Shown: positions 1-8,826 of the stretch, one piece after another | Numbering within the stretch: the stretch's first letter is position 1 | Layout: each line of letters begins with the position of its first letter | DNA from: Nocardioides thalensis | Lineage (GTDB): Bacteria > Actinomycetota > Actinomycetes > Propionibacteriales > Nocardioidaceae | Length of the DNA stretch: 64,000 bases | Reading direction: 5' to 3' | Assembly (NCBI RefSeq): GCF_013410655.1 | Contig: NZ_JACCFP010000001.1 | Location: 2,813,501 to 2,877,500, forward strand | Notes under the pieces: model-generated | What the model was told of the DNA's origin: nothing | The model's input: only the letters and a program-made list of their open reading frames with translations | The model's database searches: none | Position numbers and translations under genes: made by a program

Positions 1-717
1 CGCGCGCAGCTTGCCGAGCGACTCGGCGGTGGTGTCGCCGCGGACGCCCTCGTCCTCCTTGACGACGACCGGGTCGCCCTTGCGCTGCGGGATCTCGACG
101 GGCACGACCTCCTCGTCGAAGACGCCGTTCTTCCAGGCCACGGCCGCCTTCTGGTGCGACTGGGCGGAGAACTCGTCCTGCTCCTCGCGGGTCAGGTTCT
201 GCGCGGCGGCGTTGCACTCCTCGGTGAGGAGGCCCATCGCCTGCTGGGTGAACTGGTCGAAGAGAGCGTCGTAGGCCATCGAGTCGACGAGGCTCACGTC
301 GCCGTACTTGAAGCCCTCACGCGACTTCGGGAGGAAGTGCGGGGCGTTGGTCATCGACTCCATGCCGCCGGCGACGACGACGTCGACCTCGCCCGCGCGG
401 ATCATCTGGTCGGCCGTCGCGATCGCGTTGAGGCCGGAGAGGCACACCTTGTTGATCGTGATCGAGGGGACGCTCATCGGGATGCCGCCCTTGTGGCCCG
501 CAATCCGCGCGGGGTTCTGGCCGGCACCGGCCTGGATGACCTGGCCCATGATCACGTAGTCGACCTGGTCGCCCGACACACCGGCCTTCTCGAGCGCACC
601 CTTGATGGCGATGCCGCCCAGGTCCGCCGCCGACAGGGACTTCAGGCCGCCCAGGAGGCGGCCGATCGGCGTACGGGCGCCGGCGACGATGACGCTGGGG
701 TTCTCGGACTGGGACAT
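1..717 (-). CDS. Acetyl-CoA acetyltransferase (thiolase), 3' end outside window
   Basis: This is the N-terminal 239 codons of a thiolase, which condenses two acetyl-CoA to acetoacetyl-CoA or runs in reverse in beta-oxidation. The protein begins [20 protein letters not shown], and the acylated Cys lies in NKVCLSG near residue 92. [11 protein letters not shown] follows. The ATG is preceded by a GGAGG Shine-Dalgarno sequence. The gene is cut by the window edge, so the C-terminal catalytic His and Cys are not visible. It is divergent from the CoA epimerase gene, and with ccrA, the 3-hydroxyacyl-CoA dehydrogenase and ecm it would feed the ethylmalonyl-CoA route. Family is certain; the physiological direction is inferred. 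Confidence 0.93.
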   Translation of the reverse strand, partial: MSQSENPSVIVAGARTPIGRLLGGLKSLSAADLGGIAIKGALEKAGVSGDQVDYVIMGQVIQAGAGQNPARIAGHKGGIPMSVPSITINKVCLSGLNAIATADQMIRAGEVDVVVAGGMESMTNAPHFLPKSREGFKYGDVSLVDSMAYDALFDQFTQQAMGLLTEECNAAAQNLTREEQDEFSAQSHQKAAVAWKNGVFDEEVVPVEIPQRKGDPVVVKEDEGVRGDTTAESLGKLRA

Positions 718-759
718 TCCAGGTGCCTCCGTGAAGAGAGTGGGTGAACTCTCGTGACG

Positions 760-773
760 ATACTCGCGGGTAG
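760..773. promoter_or_regulatory. Candidate operator, TAC-N6-GTA palindrome
   Basis: The near-palindrome TACTCGCGGGTA has one mismatched pair. It sits 43 bp upstream of the thiolase start and about 90 bp upstream of the divergent epimerase start. Related palindromes lie before ccrA, the 3-hydroxyacyl-CoA dehydrogenase gene and ecm. The shape suits a TetR-type dimer, but no regulator gene for it is visible in the window. Confidence 0.4.
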
Positions 774-849
774 CCAGCAGGGGCAGGGGCGTCCACGCCC
801 GATCCGGTGAGTCGCTCGTCACAGCCCGTCACGGCAAACCATCGGCACA

Positions 850-1302
850 ATGGGCCGCATGAGCCTGAGCGACGTGCAGCACCTTTTCACCGCCATCGAC
901 CACGTGGGCATCGCCGTGCCCGACCTCGACGAGGCGATCGCGTTCTACACCGACACCTACGGGATGACGGTGGCGCACGAGGAGACGAACGAGGAGCAGG
1001 GCGTCCGCGAGGCCATGGTCCGGGTAGGCGACACCGACACCTGCATCCAGCTGCTCGCACCGCTCTCCCCCGACTCGACGATCGGCAAGTTCCTCGACCG
1101 CAGCGGCCCCGGCCTGCAGCAGCTGGCCTACCGAGTCGCCGACATCGACGCGGTCTCCGCGACCCTGCGCGAGCGCGGCCTGCGCCTGCTCTACGAGGAG
1201 CCGAAGCGCGGCACGTCGAACAGCCGGGTCAACTTCATCCACCCCAAGGACGCGGGCGGCGTGCTCGTCGAGCTCGTCGAGCCGTCGGGCGAGGCGCACT
1301 GA
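850..1302 (+). CDS. mce: Methylmalonyl-CoA / ethylmalonyl-CoA epimerase
   Basis: A 150-aa vicinal-oxygen-chelate protein that epimerises the alpha carbon of methylmalonyl-CoA and, in organisms with the pathway, ethylmalonyl-CoA. IDHVGIAVPDLDEAIAFYTD contains the first metal-binding His. The repeated half has LQQLAYRVADIDA, and the C-terminal VLVELVEP supplies the last metal-binding Glu. Length matches the family. The start could be this ATG or the in-frame ATG nine bases later. It is divergent from the thiolase gene, sharing a 130-bp promoter region, and ends 9 bp before the convergent pxpC. Confidence 0.92.
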   Translation: MGRMSLSDVQHLFTAIDHVGIAVPDLDEAIAFYTDTYGMTVAHEETNEEQGVREAMVRVGDTDTCIQLLAPLSPDSTIGKFLDRSGPGLQQLAYRVADIDAVSATLRERGLRLLYEEPKRGTSNSRVNFIHPKDAGGVLVELVEPSGEAH

Positions 1303-1311
1303 CCGACCGCA

Positions 1312-2166
1312 TCACCCCCGGACCCACCTGAACCCGACCGTCTCCCCCGGCCTGAGCTGGGCGAGGCGGTCGGTGTCTTCGTCGACCACGACGCCGACCA
1401 CCGGGTAGCCGCCGGTCACCGGGTGGTCGGGCCCGAACACCACGGGCTCTCCCGACGGCGGCACCTGGATCGCACCCCTGACGGCGCCCTCGCTCGGCAG
1501 CTGCCGCCCCGGCTCGGCGTGCTCGAGCCCTCCGCCGGAGAGGCGGACGCCGACCCGGTCGGAGTCCTGCGACACCGTCCACGTCGTCGTGACGAGACGG
1601 TCCGGGTCGATGACCCAGTCGTCTCGCGGTCCACGCACGACGCGGAGCACCGGGTCACCGGCGGGCGCGGGCGTCGGGAAGCCCTCGACGGAGATGTCCG
1701 TCTCCACCGCGGACCCGACCGGCAGCGTCACGTTCTCCGACAGCGGCGCGCACCCGAGCCCGGCGAGCGTGTCGCGCGAGCGCGAGCCGAGCACCGGAGG
1801 GGTGTTGATACCGCCGCGGACGGCCAGGTAGGAGCGGAGGCCGGTCGCGGGGACCCCCAGCCTGAGCCGCTGGCCCGCGCGCAGCGCGAGCACGACGCCC
1901 GGCGGCTCCCCCCGCCCGTGGACATCGAGGGGCGCGGGCGCCCCGGTCACGCACACCCAGACCGTCGCCGTCGCCTCCACCTCGAGGCCGCCCATCACCA
2001 CCTCGAGCGCCGCGGCCCCGGGTGCATTGCCGACGAGCCGGTTGCCCAGGTCGTACGACGCCCGGTCCGCCGCGCCGGACCGCCCCACGCCGATGGCGGC
2101 CTGCCCCGGTCTCCCGGCGTCCTGCACCAGGACGAGCCCTGCCCGGCGGACGATCAGCTCGCTCAT
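1312..2166 (-). CDS. pxpC: 5-oxoprolinase subunit C (biotin-dependent carboxyltransferase-like)
   Basis: This 284-aa protein is one of three subunits of the prokaryotic ATP-dependent 5-oxoprolinase, which recycles pyroglutamate to glutamate. The N-terminus MSELIVRRAGLVLVQDAGR, the GVGRSGAADR motif and YLAVRGGI are typical of PxpC/KipA. Its ATG overlaps the TGA of pxpB in an ATGA junction, so the two are translationally coupled. It is the last gene of pxpABC and converges on mce. Confidence 0.9.
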   Translation of the reverse strand: MSELIVRRAGLVLVQDAGRPGQAAIGVGRSGAADRASYDLGNRLVGNAPGAAALEVVMGGLEVEATATVWVCVTGAPAPLDVHGRGEPPGVVLALRAGQRLRLGVPATGLRSYLAVRGGINTPPVLGSRSRDTLAGLGCAPLSENVTLPVGSAVETDISVEGFPTPAPAGDPVLRVVRGPRDDWVIDPDRLVTTTWTVSQDSDRVGVRLSGGGLEHAEPGRQLPSEGAVRGAIQVPPSGEPVVFGPDHPVTGGYPVVGVVVDEDTDRLAQLRPGETVGFRWVRG

Positions 2167-2879
2167 GCCTCGACGAACCTCACGGTCGCACCGGGCGCCA
2201 GCAGCGCCGGCGGCTCCCGGTCGACGTCCCACATCACCTCGTCGGTCCGCCCGATCAGCTGCCACCCGCCCGGCGACTCCCGCGGGTAGACCCCGCTGAA
2301 CTCCCCCGCCAGCCCCACGCTCCCCGCCGGCACCGCGGTCCGCGGCGTGTCCCGCCGGGGCACCTGCAGCCGCGGGTCACCACCCACCAGATAGGCGAAC
2401 CCCGGTGCGAACCCGCCGAACGCCACCCGCCACGACGTCCCCGTGTGCGCCGCGACCACTTCCTCGACACTGAGCCCGGTCAACCGCGCCACCACATCGA
2501 GATCAGCACCGTCATAGGCAACCGGCACGACCACCTCGCGGCCGCCGGCGGCGGGGCTCGACGGGGCCACCTCCCGGCGATTCGCCGACGACGCGCCGGC
2601 GCCCCAGCCCGCGCGGCGTCCAGCCGAAGAGCGCCGTCGCGCGGCGGAGACGCCAAGCCGGGAGGGAGCCTCGCCGAGCTCCGACAACGCCGCACGCAAA
2701 CGATCCACCGAGACACCGGCCCCCGCTACGAGAAGCAGCGTCCTCGCACCAGGCACGACGTCCTCGACCAACCCCGCCACCTCCGCCTCGCCGGACACCA
2801 AGGCTGCGAGCTCGATCACGGCCTCCGTCGAGCCGAGCTCGACCAAAAGGGCGCGGTCGCCGTACGAAAGAACGGTCAT
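2163..2879 (-). CDS. pxpB: 5-oxoprolinase subunit B with an Ala/Arg/Ser-rich insertion
   Basis: A 238-aa PxpB/KipI-like subunit. After the N-terminal MTVLSYGDRALLVEL, the family's hallmark motifs are intact in the second half: VVVPVAYDGADLDVVA, GFAPGFAYLVG and VPAGSVGLAG. Between them, at about residues 71-113, is a low-complexity stretch rich in Arg, Ala, Ser and Gly, where family members normally have a short linker. The insertion is in frame and carries a CGGCGA/TTCGCCG hairpin in its DNA. Stop and start codons overlap with pxpA and pxpC by ATGA on both sides. Function should be retained because the insertion falls at a domain boundary. Confidence 0.88.
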   Translation of the reverse strand: MTVLSYGDRALLVELGSTEAVIELAALVSGEAEVAGLVEDVVPGARTLLLVAGAGVSVDRLRAALSELGEAPSRLGVSAARRRSSAGRRAGWGAGASSANRREVAPSSPAAGGREVVVPVAYDGADLDVVARLTGLSVEEVVAAHTGTSWRVAFGGFAPGFAYLVGGDPRLQVPRRDTPRTAVPAGSVGLAGEFSGVYPRESPGGWQLIGRTDEVMWDVDREPPALLAPGATVRFVEA

Positions 2880-3589
2880 GCGAACGGCGCAACCGCGACG
2901 TCGGCCTCGGCAAGGGCCGCCCGCACGGCGGCGGCCAGGCGCGGCGCTCCCGGCGAGTCGCCGTGGACGCACAGCGAGCGCACCGTGCCCGCCTCGGCCA
3001 GCCGCACCGCCTGGGCAGCGACCTCCTCCGGATCGGTCAGTACGGCGCCCGCCTCCGACCGCGGCACGAGCGAGCCGTCGGGGCGGTAGCCGCGGTCGGC
3101 GTACCCCTCGGGCACGACGGGCAGTCCCGCCTCCTCCGCGAGCGTGAGGAACAGCGAGCCCGGCAGCCCGAGCACCGGCAGCCCGCCGTGCTCGACGACC
3201 GCGGTGACGACCGCGCGCGCCTGCTCCTCGTGCGTGGTGACCGCGTGGAAGAGCGCGCCGTGGGGCTTGAGGTAGCCGATGGCTCCCCCGACCGCGCGCG
3301 CCAGCCCGTCGAGCGCGCCGAGCTGGTAGAGGACGTCGGCGGTCAGCTCGTCGGCGGGCACGTCGATGAACCTTCGCCCGAACCCGGCGAGGTCCCGATA
3401 ACCGACCTGCGCGCCGATCACGACGCCGTAGCCGACCGCGAGCTCGCAGGTGCGGCGCAGGGTGATCGGGTCGCCGGCGTGGAAGCCGCACGCGACGTTG
3501 GCACTGGTCAGGTGCGGCATCAGCGCGGCGTCGTCGCCGAGCGTCCAGCGCCCGAAGGACTCGCCGACGTCGGCGTTGAGGTCGACCAT
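2876..3589 (-). CDS. pxpA: 5-oxoprolinase subunit A (LamB/YcsF family)
   Basis: A 237-aa protein whose N-terminus MVDLNADVGESFGRW and segment SANVACGFHAGDP match the PxpA family, which is about 245 aa long. GYLKPHGALFH and CVHGDSPGA are further conserved blocks. The start was chosen because family members begin directly with this motif. In-frame alternatives are GTG at 3622 and ATG at 3640, and neither has a clear ribosome binding site. It is the first gene of pxpABC and divergent from ccrA. Confidence 0.88.
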   Translation of the reverse strand: MVDLNADVGESFGRWTLGDDAALMPHLTSANVACGFHAGDPITLRRTCELAVGYGVVIGAQVGYRDLAGFGRRFIDVPADELTADVLYQLGALDGLARAVGGAIGYLKPHGALFHAVTTHEEQARAVVTAVVEHGGLPVLGLPGSLFLTLAEEAGLPVVPEGYADRGYRPDGSLVPRSEAGAVLTDPEEVAAQAVRLAEAGTVRSLCVHGDSPGAPRLAAAVRAALAEADVAVAPFA

Positions 3590-3712
3590 CCCACGGACCG
3601 GGGCGGCGGAGGCAGAGGTCACCGCTCTATCGTGGCGCATGCCTGCGTCGCTGAGCCCACGTCGACGCCCTGGCTCCGCGATGAGACGCCTGTCACGAAC
3701 CTGACACCAGCC

Positions 3713-3730
3713 CATTACTGGTGAGTAATG
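3713..3730. promoter_or_regulatory. Perfect palindromic operator upstream of ccrA
   Basis: CATTACT and AGTAATG form perfect 7-bp inverted arms around GGTG. The site is 55 bp upstream of the ccrA GTG, in the divergent ccrA/pxpA region. It is the cleanest of the four TAC-N6-GTA palindromes found next to ethylmalonyl-CoA pathway genes and has the form of a TetR-family operator. Confidence 0.55.
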
Positions 3731-3784
3731 TTCCGGACGGCCGTATTGCCACCCCATCGCTCAGACCCAAGGGAGACAACGACC

Positions 3785-5125
3785 GTGCAGCACATTCTCG
3801 ATGCCATCCAGGCGGAAGGCACCTCCGCGGAGGACTTCGCCAACCTCGACCTTCCGGAGTCCTACCGGGCCGTGACGGTCCACAAGGACGAGGTCGACAT
3901 GTTCGAGGGCATGCCCTCGAAGGAGAAGGACCCCCGCAAGTCGCTGCACGTCGACGAGGTGCCGCTGCCCGAGCTCGGTCCCGGCGAGGCGTTCGTCGCG
4001 GTGATGGCCTCGGCGATCAACTACAACACGGTGTGGACCTCGATCTTCGAGCCCGTGTCGACCTTCGGCTTCCTCGAGCGCTACGGCCGCGAGTCCGACC
4101 TCGCCAAGCGCCACGACCTGCCGTACCACATCGTCGGCTCCGACCTGTCCGGCGTCGTGCTGGCCGTCGGCCCGGGCGTGACCAAGTGGAAGCCGGGCGA
4201 CCGCGTGGTCGCGCACTGCCTGTCCGTCGAGCTCGAGTCGCCCGACGGCCACAACGACACGATGCTCGACTCCTCGCAGCGGATCTGGGGATTCGAGACC
4301 AACTTCGGCGGTCTCGCCGACGTCGCGATGGTCAAGGCCAACCAGCTGATGCCCAAGCCCGAGCACCTCACCTGGGAGGAGGCCGCCTCCCCCGGCCTGG
4401 TCAACTGCACCGCCTACCGCCAGCTCGTCTCCGCCAACGGCGGCAACATGAAGCAGGGCGACAACGTGCTGATCTGGGGCGCCTCCGGCGGGCTCGGCGG
4501 CTTCGCCACGCAGTACGCCCTCAACGGCGGCGCCAACCCGATCTGCGTGGTCTCCAACGAGGAGAAGGCCCAGATCGTGCGCAACATGGGCGCCGACAAG
4601 GTCATCAACCGCTCGGAGATGGACTTCAAGTTCTGGAACGAGGACGGCACCGAGCAGAACCCGAAGGAGTGGCTGCGCCTGGGCAAGGCCATCCGCGAGC
4701 TCACCGGCGGCGAGGACATCGACATCGTCTTCGAGCACCCCGGTCGCGAGACCTTCGGCGCCTCGGTGTTCGTCACCCGCAAGGGCGGCACCATCACTAC
4801 GTGCGCCTCGACCACGGGCTACATGCACGAGTACGACAACCGCTACCTGTGGATGAACCTCAAGCGGATCATCTCCTCCCACTTCGCCAACTACCGCGAG
4901 TCGTGGGAGGCCAACCGCCTCATCGCGCAGGGCAAGATCCACCCCACCCTGTCGCGGACCTACCGCCTCGAGGACACCGGCCAGGCCGCCCTCGACGTGC
5001 ACCACAACAAGCACCAGGGCAAGGTCGGCGTGCTCTGCCTCGCGCCTCAGGAGGGCCAGGGCGTCCTCAACAACGAGCTCCGCGAGCAGCACCTCGACAA
5101 GATCAACCTCTTCCGAGGAATCTGA
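3785..5125 (+). CDS. ccrA: Crotonyl-CoA carboxylase/reductase
   Basis: A 446-aa medium-chain dehydrogenase/reductase that reductively carboxylates crotonyl-CoA to (2S)-ethylmalonyl-CoA using NADPH and CO2. It is the committing enzyme of the ethylmalonyl-CoA pathway and also a source of polyketide extender units. The NADPH fold motif is GASGGLGGFATQYALNGG, and the segment ASAINYNTVWTSIFEPVSTF is characteristic of Ccr rather than simple quinone reductases. Length matches Streptomyces Ccr. The GTG start is preceded by GGGAG at 9-nt spacing; an in-frame ATG upstream at 3728 overlaps the operator and is less likely. A strong terminator follows, so it is probably monocistronic. Confidence 0.96.
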   Translation: MQHILDAIQAEGTSAEDFANLDLPESYRAVTVHKDEVDMFEGMPSKEKDPRKSLHVDEVPLPELGPGEAFVAVMASAINYNTVWTSIFEPVSTFGFLERYGRESDLAKRHDLPYHIVGSDLSGVVLAVGPGVTKWKPGDRVVAHCLSVELESPDGHNDTMLDSSQRIWGFETNFGGLADVAMVKANQLMPKPEHLTWEEAASPGLVNCTAYRQLVSANGGNMKQGDNVLIWGASGGLGGFATQYALNGGANPICVVSNEEKAQIVRNMGADKVINRSEMDFKFWNEDGTEQNPKEWLRLGKAIRELTGGEDIDIVFEHPGRETFGASVFVTRKGGTITTCASTTGYMHEYDNRYLWMNLKRIISSHFANYRESWEANRLIAQGKIHPTLSRTYRLEDTGQAALDVHHNKHQGKVGVLCLAPQEGQGVLNNELREQHLDKINLFRGI

Positions 5126-5148
5126 GCCCGCACAGGTACGACGCTCAC

Positions 5149-5190
5149 CTCGGCCCGGTCCCCGCGTGGGGCCGGGCCGACGGCGTTTTC
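5149..5190 (+). terminator. Rho-independent terminator of ccrA
   Basis: A GC-rich hairpin with arms CGGCCCGG-T-CCCC and GGGG-CCGGGCCG (one bulged T, GCGT loop) is followed by ACGGCGTTTTC. It begins about 25 bp after the ccrA stop. Confidence 0.8.
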
Positions 5191-5298
5191 GGTCCCTGAG
5201 ATGTAACCAAGGTTTGCCTGACCCGGCTGGGATCGGCGAGACGGATCGGGGATGATGTCCCAGTCCCCCAACCGCCGAGCACCACAGGGAGCCTGCGC

Positions 5299-6501
5299 AT
5301 GAGCGACCAGGGTCTGTCCATCTTCGACGACGAGCCGAACAACGGTGAGGCCAAGCCGAAGGCGCCCAAGCCGGCCCCAGACGCGGAACGCACCCAGGTG
5401 ATCCCGGCCGTGCAGTCGAGCACGCCGCCGACGCAGGCGCCGGCCGCGCGCCCGGCAGCGCCGAGCGGCGCGACCGGTGCGCCCGCGCAGCGTCCGGCGG
5501 CGCCCGCCCCCGGCTCTCTGCCGGTGGTCAAGCGGGGCGGCTACGACCGGGCGGCGGTCGACGCGCAGATCCGGCAGCTCAGCAGCGACAAGGCGGCTCT
5601 GGGGGCGAGCCTGACCGAGTCCGAGCAGCGGGTCATCGACCTCGAGCAGGAGCTGGAGAAGCTCCGCAGCGAGATGACGGAGGCCGAGGCGCCGACGTAC
5701 GCCGGCTTGGGCGGCCGCGCCAGCGCGATGCTGCGGCTGGCCGAGGAGGAGGCCGAGGAGATCCGGGCGATCGCCGAGCGCGATGCTGCCGAGATCCGCG
5801 ACCAGGCCACGCGCGACGCCAAGGCGATCCGCGCCGAGGCCTCCCGCGAGGCCGACGACATGCGCGCCGTACAGCTGCGGGAGCTGGAGGAGAACCGCAC
5901 CCGCCTGCTCGCCGACGCCGAGCAGGAGCGGGCCCTCGCGAAGACCGAGGCCGAGGACCTGCTCGCCTCCGCGCGGCGCGAGTCCGAGCAGCTGCGGCTC
6001 GCCGCACAGCAGGAGGCCAGCGAGCTGCGCAGCGGCGTGCAGCGCGAGGTCGAGCAGGCCCGCGCCGCCGCCGACCGCGAGGTCATGGAGGCCCGCCGGA
6101 TGCTCGCGGTCGAGAAGGAGCGGCTGGCCCGCGAGGCCACCGATCACCACAACACCGCCGTCGCCGAGACCACCCGCCTGGTGCAGGAGGCCGAGGAGCG
6201 CGCTGCCGCCGCCGAGCAGCGGGCCGCCGAGGCCAACAAGCGGGCTACGGAGAGCCGCAACGCCGCGCAGTCCGAGAGCGAGGCCCTGCTCACGCGGGCC
6301 CGCCGCGAGGCGGAGCAGATCGTGGCGTCGGCCCGGACCCAGGCCGAGGCGATCACCAGCGCCGGTGACGCCGAGGCCGAGCGCAAGCTCCAGGCGACGC
6401 GCGCCGAGCTCGACCGGCTCACCAAGCGCCGGGCCGCGATCACCGCGCAGCTGTCCTCGCTGGCCGACCTCGTCTCGGGCTTCGGCGAGGACGAGAGTTG
6501 A
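5299..6501 (+). CDS. DivIVA/Scy-FilP-like coiled-coil cytoskeletal protein
   Basis: A 400-aa protein with a Pro/Ala-rich disordered N-terminus (about residues 20-75). A short GGYDRAAVDAQIRQL segment resembles the DivIVA-like N-terminal helix (about 80-95), and a long, highly charged alpha-helical coiled coil continues to the end. Heptad-like repeats such as AEREAEEI and AEQRAAEANKRA dominate. Actinobacterial relatives (often named cellulose-binding protein, Scy or FilP) organise polar growth and cell shape. The ATG follows an AGGGAGCC ribosome binding site. The stop TGA overlaps the start of the downstream permease gene by two bases, so the two are cotranscribed. The exact family member is not assigned. 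Confidence 0.75.
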   Translation: MSDQGLSIFDDEPNNGEAKPKAPKPAPDAERTQVIPAVQSSTPPTQAPAARPAAPSGATGAPAQRPAAPAPGSLPVVKRGGYDRAAVDAQIRQLSSDKAALGASLTESEQRVIDLEQELEKLRSEMTEAEAPTYAGLGGRASAMLRLAEEEAEEIRAIAERDAAEIRDQATRDAKAIRAEASREADDMRAVQLRELEENRTRLLADAEQERALAKTEAEDLLASARRESEQLRLAAQQEASELRSGVQREVEQARAAADREVMEARRMLAVEKERLAREATDHHNTAVAETTRLVQEAEERAAAAEQRAAEANKRATESRNAAQSESEALLTRARREAEQIVASARTQAEAITSAGDAEAERKLQATRAELDRLTKRRAAITAQLSSLADLVSGFGEDES

Positions 6502-7646
6502 GGTTCCTCGGTCGCTCGGTGCCGGACGAGGAGTCCGGCACCGGCGACCCGGACGCGACTGACGGCAACGGAGGCGCCGCGATCGTCGAGCCCTCGCCGT
6601 ACGGCGAGCCCGGCGAGCCGCTCCACCGCGGCCCGTTCTACTGGGGCTTCTTCGGCGCGCTCGGGGCGCTGATCGCGTTCTGGCTGTTCCAGGCCGTCGC
6701 GAGCATCGGCTCCACGCTGATGCTGGTCGTCGTCGCGTTCTTCCTCGCGGCGGGCCTCAACCCGTCGGTCGAGTTTCTCGAGCGCCGCGGGCTGCGCCGC
6801 TCCCTCGCCACCACGGCCGTCATCGTCATCGCGGCCGGCGCGATCGCACTGTTCATCGTGGCGATCGTCCCGGTCATCACCGACCAGGTGCGCGCGCTCA
6901 CCGACAACGCGCCGATCTGGCTCGACGAGCTCCAGAAGAACAAGCAGATCCAGGAGCTCAACGAGGAGTACGACGTCATCGACAAGGCGAAGGACTACGT
7001 CGCCAACGGCGACTTCGTCTCCACGCTCTTCGGTGGCGTGCTCGGCTTCGGCCTGAAGATCCTCTCGGCGGTCTTCAACGCGTTCATCATCATTGTGCTG
7101 ACGCTCTACTTCCTCGCGTCGCTCAACACCACGACGCACGCGATCTACCAGCTCGCGCCCGCCTCCCGGCGCGAGCGCGTCGCCAAGCTCGGCGACAAGG
7201 TCATCCACAACATCGGTGGCTATGTGTCCGGGGCGTTCATCGTCGCGCTGTGCGCGGGCATCTCGTCGCTGATCTTCCTGTGGTTCACCGAGGTCCGGGA
7301 GTACGCCGTCGCGCTCGCCTTCGTGGTCGCGCTGCTCGACATCATCCCGATGATCGGCGCCACGCTGGGTGCGATCGTGGTCTCGGCGATCGCGTTCGCC
7401 ACCGACATCAAGAGCGGCATCGCGTGCGTGATCTTCTTCGCGATCTACCAACAGGTCGAGAACTACGTGATCTACCCGCGGGTGATGTCGCGCTCGGTCG
7501 ACCTTCCTGGTGCGGTGATCGTGATCGCCGCGCTCGTCGGTGCCGGCCTGCTCGGCGTGGTGGGCGCGTTGCTGGCAATCCCCACCGCAGCGGCCATCCT
7601 GCTGGTCATCCGCGAGGTCGTCGTACGTCGTCAGGACCTGAAGTAG
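6498..7646 (+). CDS. AI-2E family (PerM-type) transporter
   Basis: A 382-aa integral membrane protein. After a 45-residue acidic, Gly/Pro-rich cytoplasmic N-terminus come about eight hydrophobic segments, with the long loop (about residues 135-195) between helices 3 and 4 that is typical of AI-2E/UPF0118 proteins. DIIPMIGATLGA and QQVENYVIYPRVM are conserved family blocks. The TTG start lies in a TTGA overlap with the stop of the coiled-coil gene, which indicates coupling. Substrate is unknown; some relatives are Na+/H+ antiporters. Confidence 0.87.
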   Translation: MRFLGRSVPDEESGTGDPDATDGNGGAAIVEPSPYGEPGEPLHRGPFYWGFFGALGALIAFWLFQAVASIGSTLMLVVVAFFLAAGLNPSVEFLERRGLRRSLATTAVIVIAAGAIALFIVAIVPVITDQVRALTDNAPIWLDELQKNKQIQELNEEYDVIDKAKDYVANGDFVSTLFGGVLGFGLKILSAVFNAFIIIVLTLYFLASLNTTTHAIYQLAPASRRERVAKLGDKVIHNIGGYVSGAFIVALCAGISSLIFLWFTEVREYAVALAFVVALLDIIPMIGATLGAIVVSAIAFATDIKSGIACVIFFAIYQQVENYVIYPRVMSRSVDLPGAVIVIAALVGAGLLGVVGALLAIPTAAAILLVIREVVVRRQDLK

Positions 7647-7652
7647 TCGTCA

Positions 7653-7705
7653 GGCCGGTGGTTGAGGTGCGACGAGCGCAGCGAGGAGCCTCGAAACCTC
7701 CGGCC
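7653..7705. repeat. Interspersed palindromic repeat, copy 1
   Basis: The outer arms GGCCGGTGGTTGAGG and CCTCGAAACCTCCGGCC form an imperfect inverted repeat around GTGCGACGAGCGCAGCGAGGAG. The element fills the space between two convergent genes and ends exactly at the stop codon of the minus-strand gene. The same arms recur at 34985-35080. It could act as a bidirectional terminator. Confidence 0.75.
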
Positions 7706-8826
7706 TATCCCTGGGGCCCGATGAAGTAGTCGTAGACCCAGGGAGCGCTGCTCGGGCCATAGACGGTCGCAGGGATGCCGTGAGTCGCCCACGGCGCGGC
7801 CGACTGCGGAGTCATCGTGTGCGTCGACCAGCGATCTCCGACGTCGACACTTCCACCACATCCCATGGTGTAGATGGCCGTGCGCTGCAGAACCTCGGAG
7901 CCGAACGGGTCGTCGTACGTCGCCTGTACGACGACGAACTCGAACGGGTCGTCGTCGCAGTCGACCGTCGCCCTCGGGGCTGCCTCCGCAGCGGCATAGG
8001 TCTCCTCAGCAACTGCCGCGTTGAGCGTGCGGGCGTAGGAGAGCCTGTAGTCCCCGTCGTCGCTGCGGTGATACGCACACACCTCGGCGTGCAGCAGGTC
8101 GCCGCGACCCTCATCCGTCATGGCATAGTCGGCGCGAGGGATGCGGTCAAGGTACGCGGCGCAGATCTCGCCGCCGCGGGCCGTGGACAGGATCCGCTCG
8201 CGAAGGGCGTCATCCGTGGTGCCGACGGTCAGAGTGGTGCCGTTGACCTCGACCGTCTCCTGGACGAATCCGTCGCGCTCTATCACTCCGGGCGGTACTG
8301 CGGCGCCGAGCCACACGAACGGCCCGTTCGCCTCGAACGGAGCACCGGCAACGTAGCCCGCGCAGGAGTCGGTCATGGTGATCGGCCGTCCGACGTAACC
8401 GGACACCTCGGGCTTGGACCGTAGCCGTTCCAGGTGCTCTCCATCTGCGGTGACCATCGGTGTCGGGTAGCAGGCGACGCGACCCCTGCCGCTGCTCGGC
8501 GCTCCCCCGTAGCCCCAGTCGGCAGGCACGTCGACCGCAACGTCTGCCCAGTACTCCGTGCGCCACTCGCGGTCGGCCGTGCCTGGCGTGCGATCGACCT
8601 CCAGCGGCACGAAGTCGGGCGGCTCGTTGCCGGTAACGGCGACCACCGACGCGCCCCCGGCGATCACCGTCACCGCCGCCGCAGCACCCACCATCGACCA
8701 TCGCGTACGGCGCCGCCGGCCCACGTCGGCCCGGGCGCGATCGACCACGGGCGCCGTGGTGTCCGCTTCCTCGGCGCGGGCGGCGAGCCCGGCGCGCAGG
8801 ACCTGCTCCAGCTCCTGGTCGTGCAT
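7705..8826 (-). CDS. Membrane-anchored protein encoded next to a sigma factor (putative anti-sigma partner)
   Basis: A 373-aa protein with a 43-residue charged cytoplasmic N-terminus, one membrane helix (about residues 44-64, WSMVGAAAAVTVIAGGASVV) and a large extracytoplasmic region containing several Cys. The topology is that of a regulator of an ECF-type sigma factor. Its ATG shares one base with the sigma gene stop (TGATG), so they are translationally coupled. No known anti-sigma zinc motif (HxxxCxxC) is visible, so the role comes from context and topology only. Confidence 0.6.
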   Translation of the reverse strand: MHDQELEQVLRAGLAARAEEADTTAPVVDRARADVGRRRRTRWSMVGAAAAVTVIAGGASVVAVTGNEPPDFVPLEVDRTPGTADREWRTEYWADVAVDVPADWGYGGAPSSGRGRVACYPTPMVTADGEHLERLRSKPEVSGYVGRPITMTDSCAGYVAGAPFEANGPFVWLGAAVPPGVIERDGFVQETVEVNGTTLTVGTTDDALRERILSTARGGEICAAYLDRIPRADYAMTDEGRGDLLHAEVCAYHRSDDGDYRLSYARTLNAAVAEETYAAAEAAPRATVDCDDDPFEFVVVQATYDDPFGSEVLQRTAIYTMGCGGSVDVGDRWSTHTMTPQSAAPWATHGIPATVYGPSSAPWVYDYFIGPQG

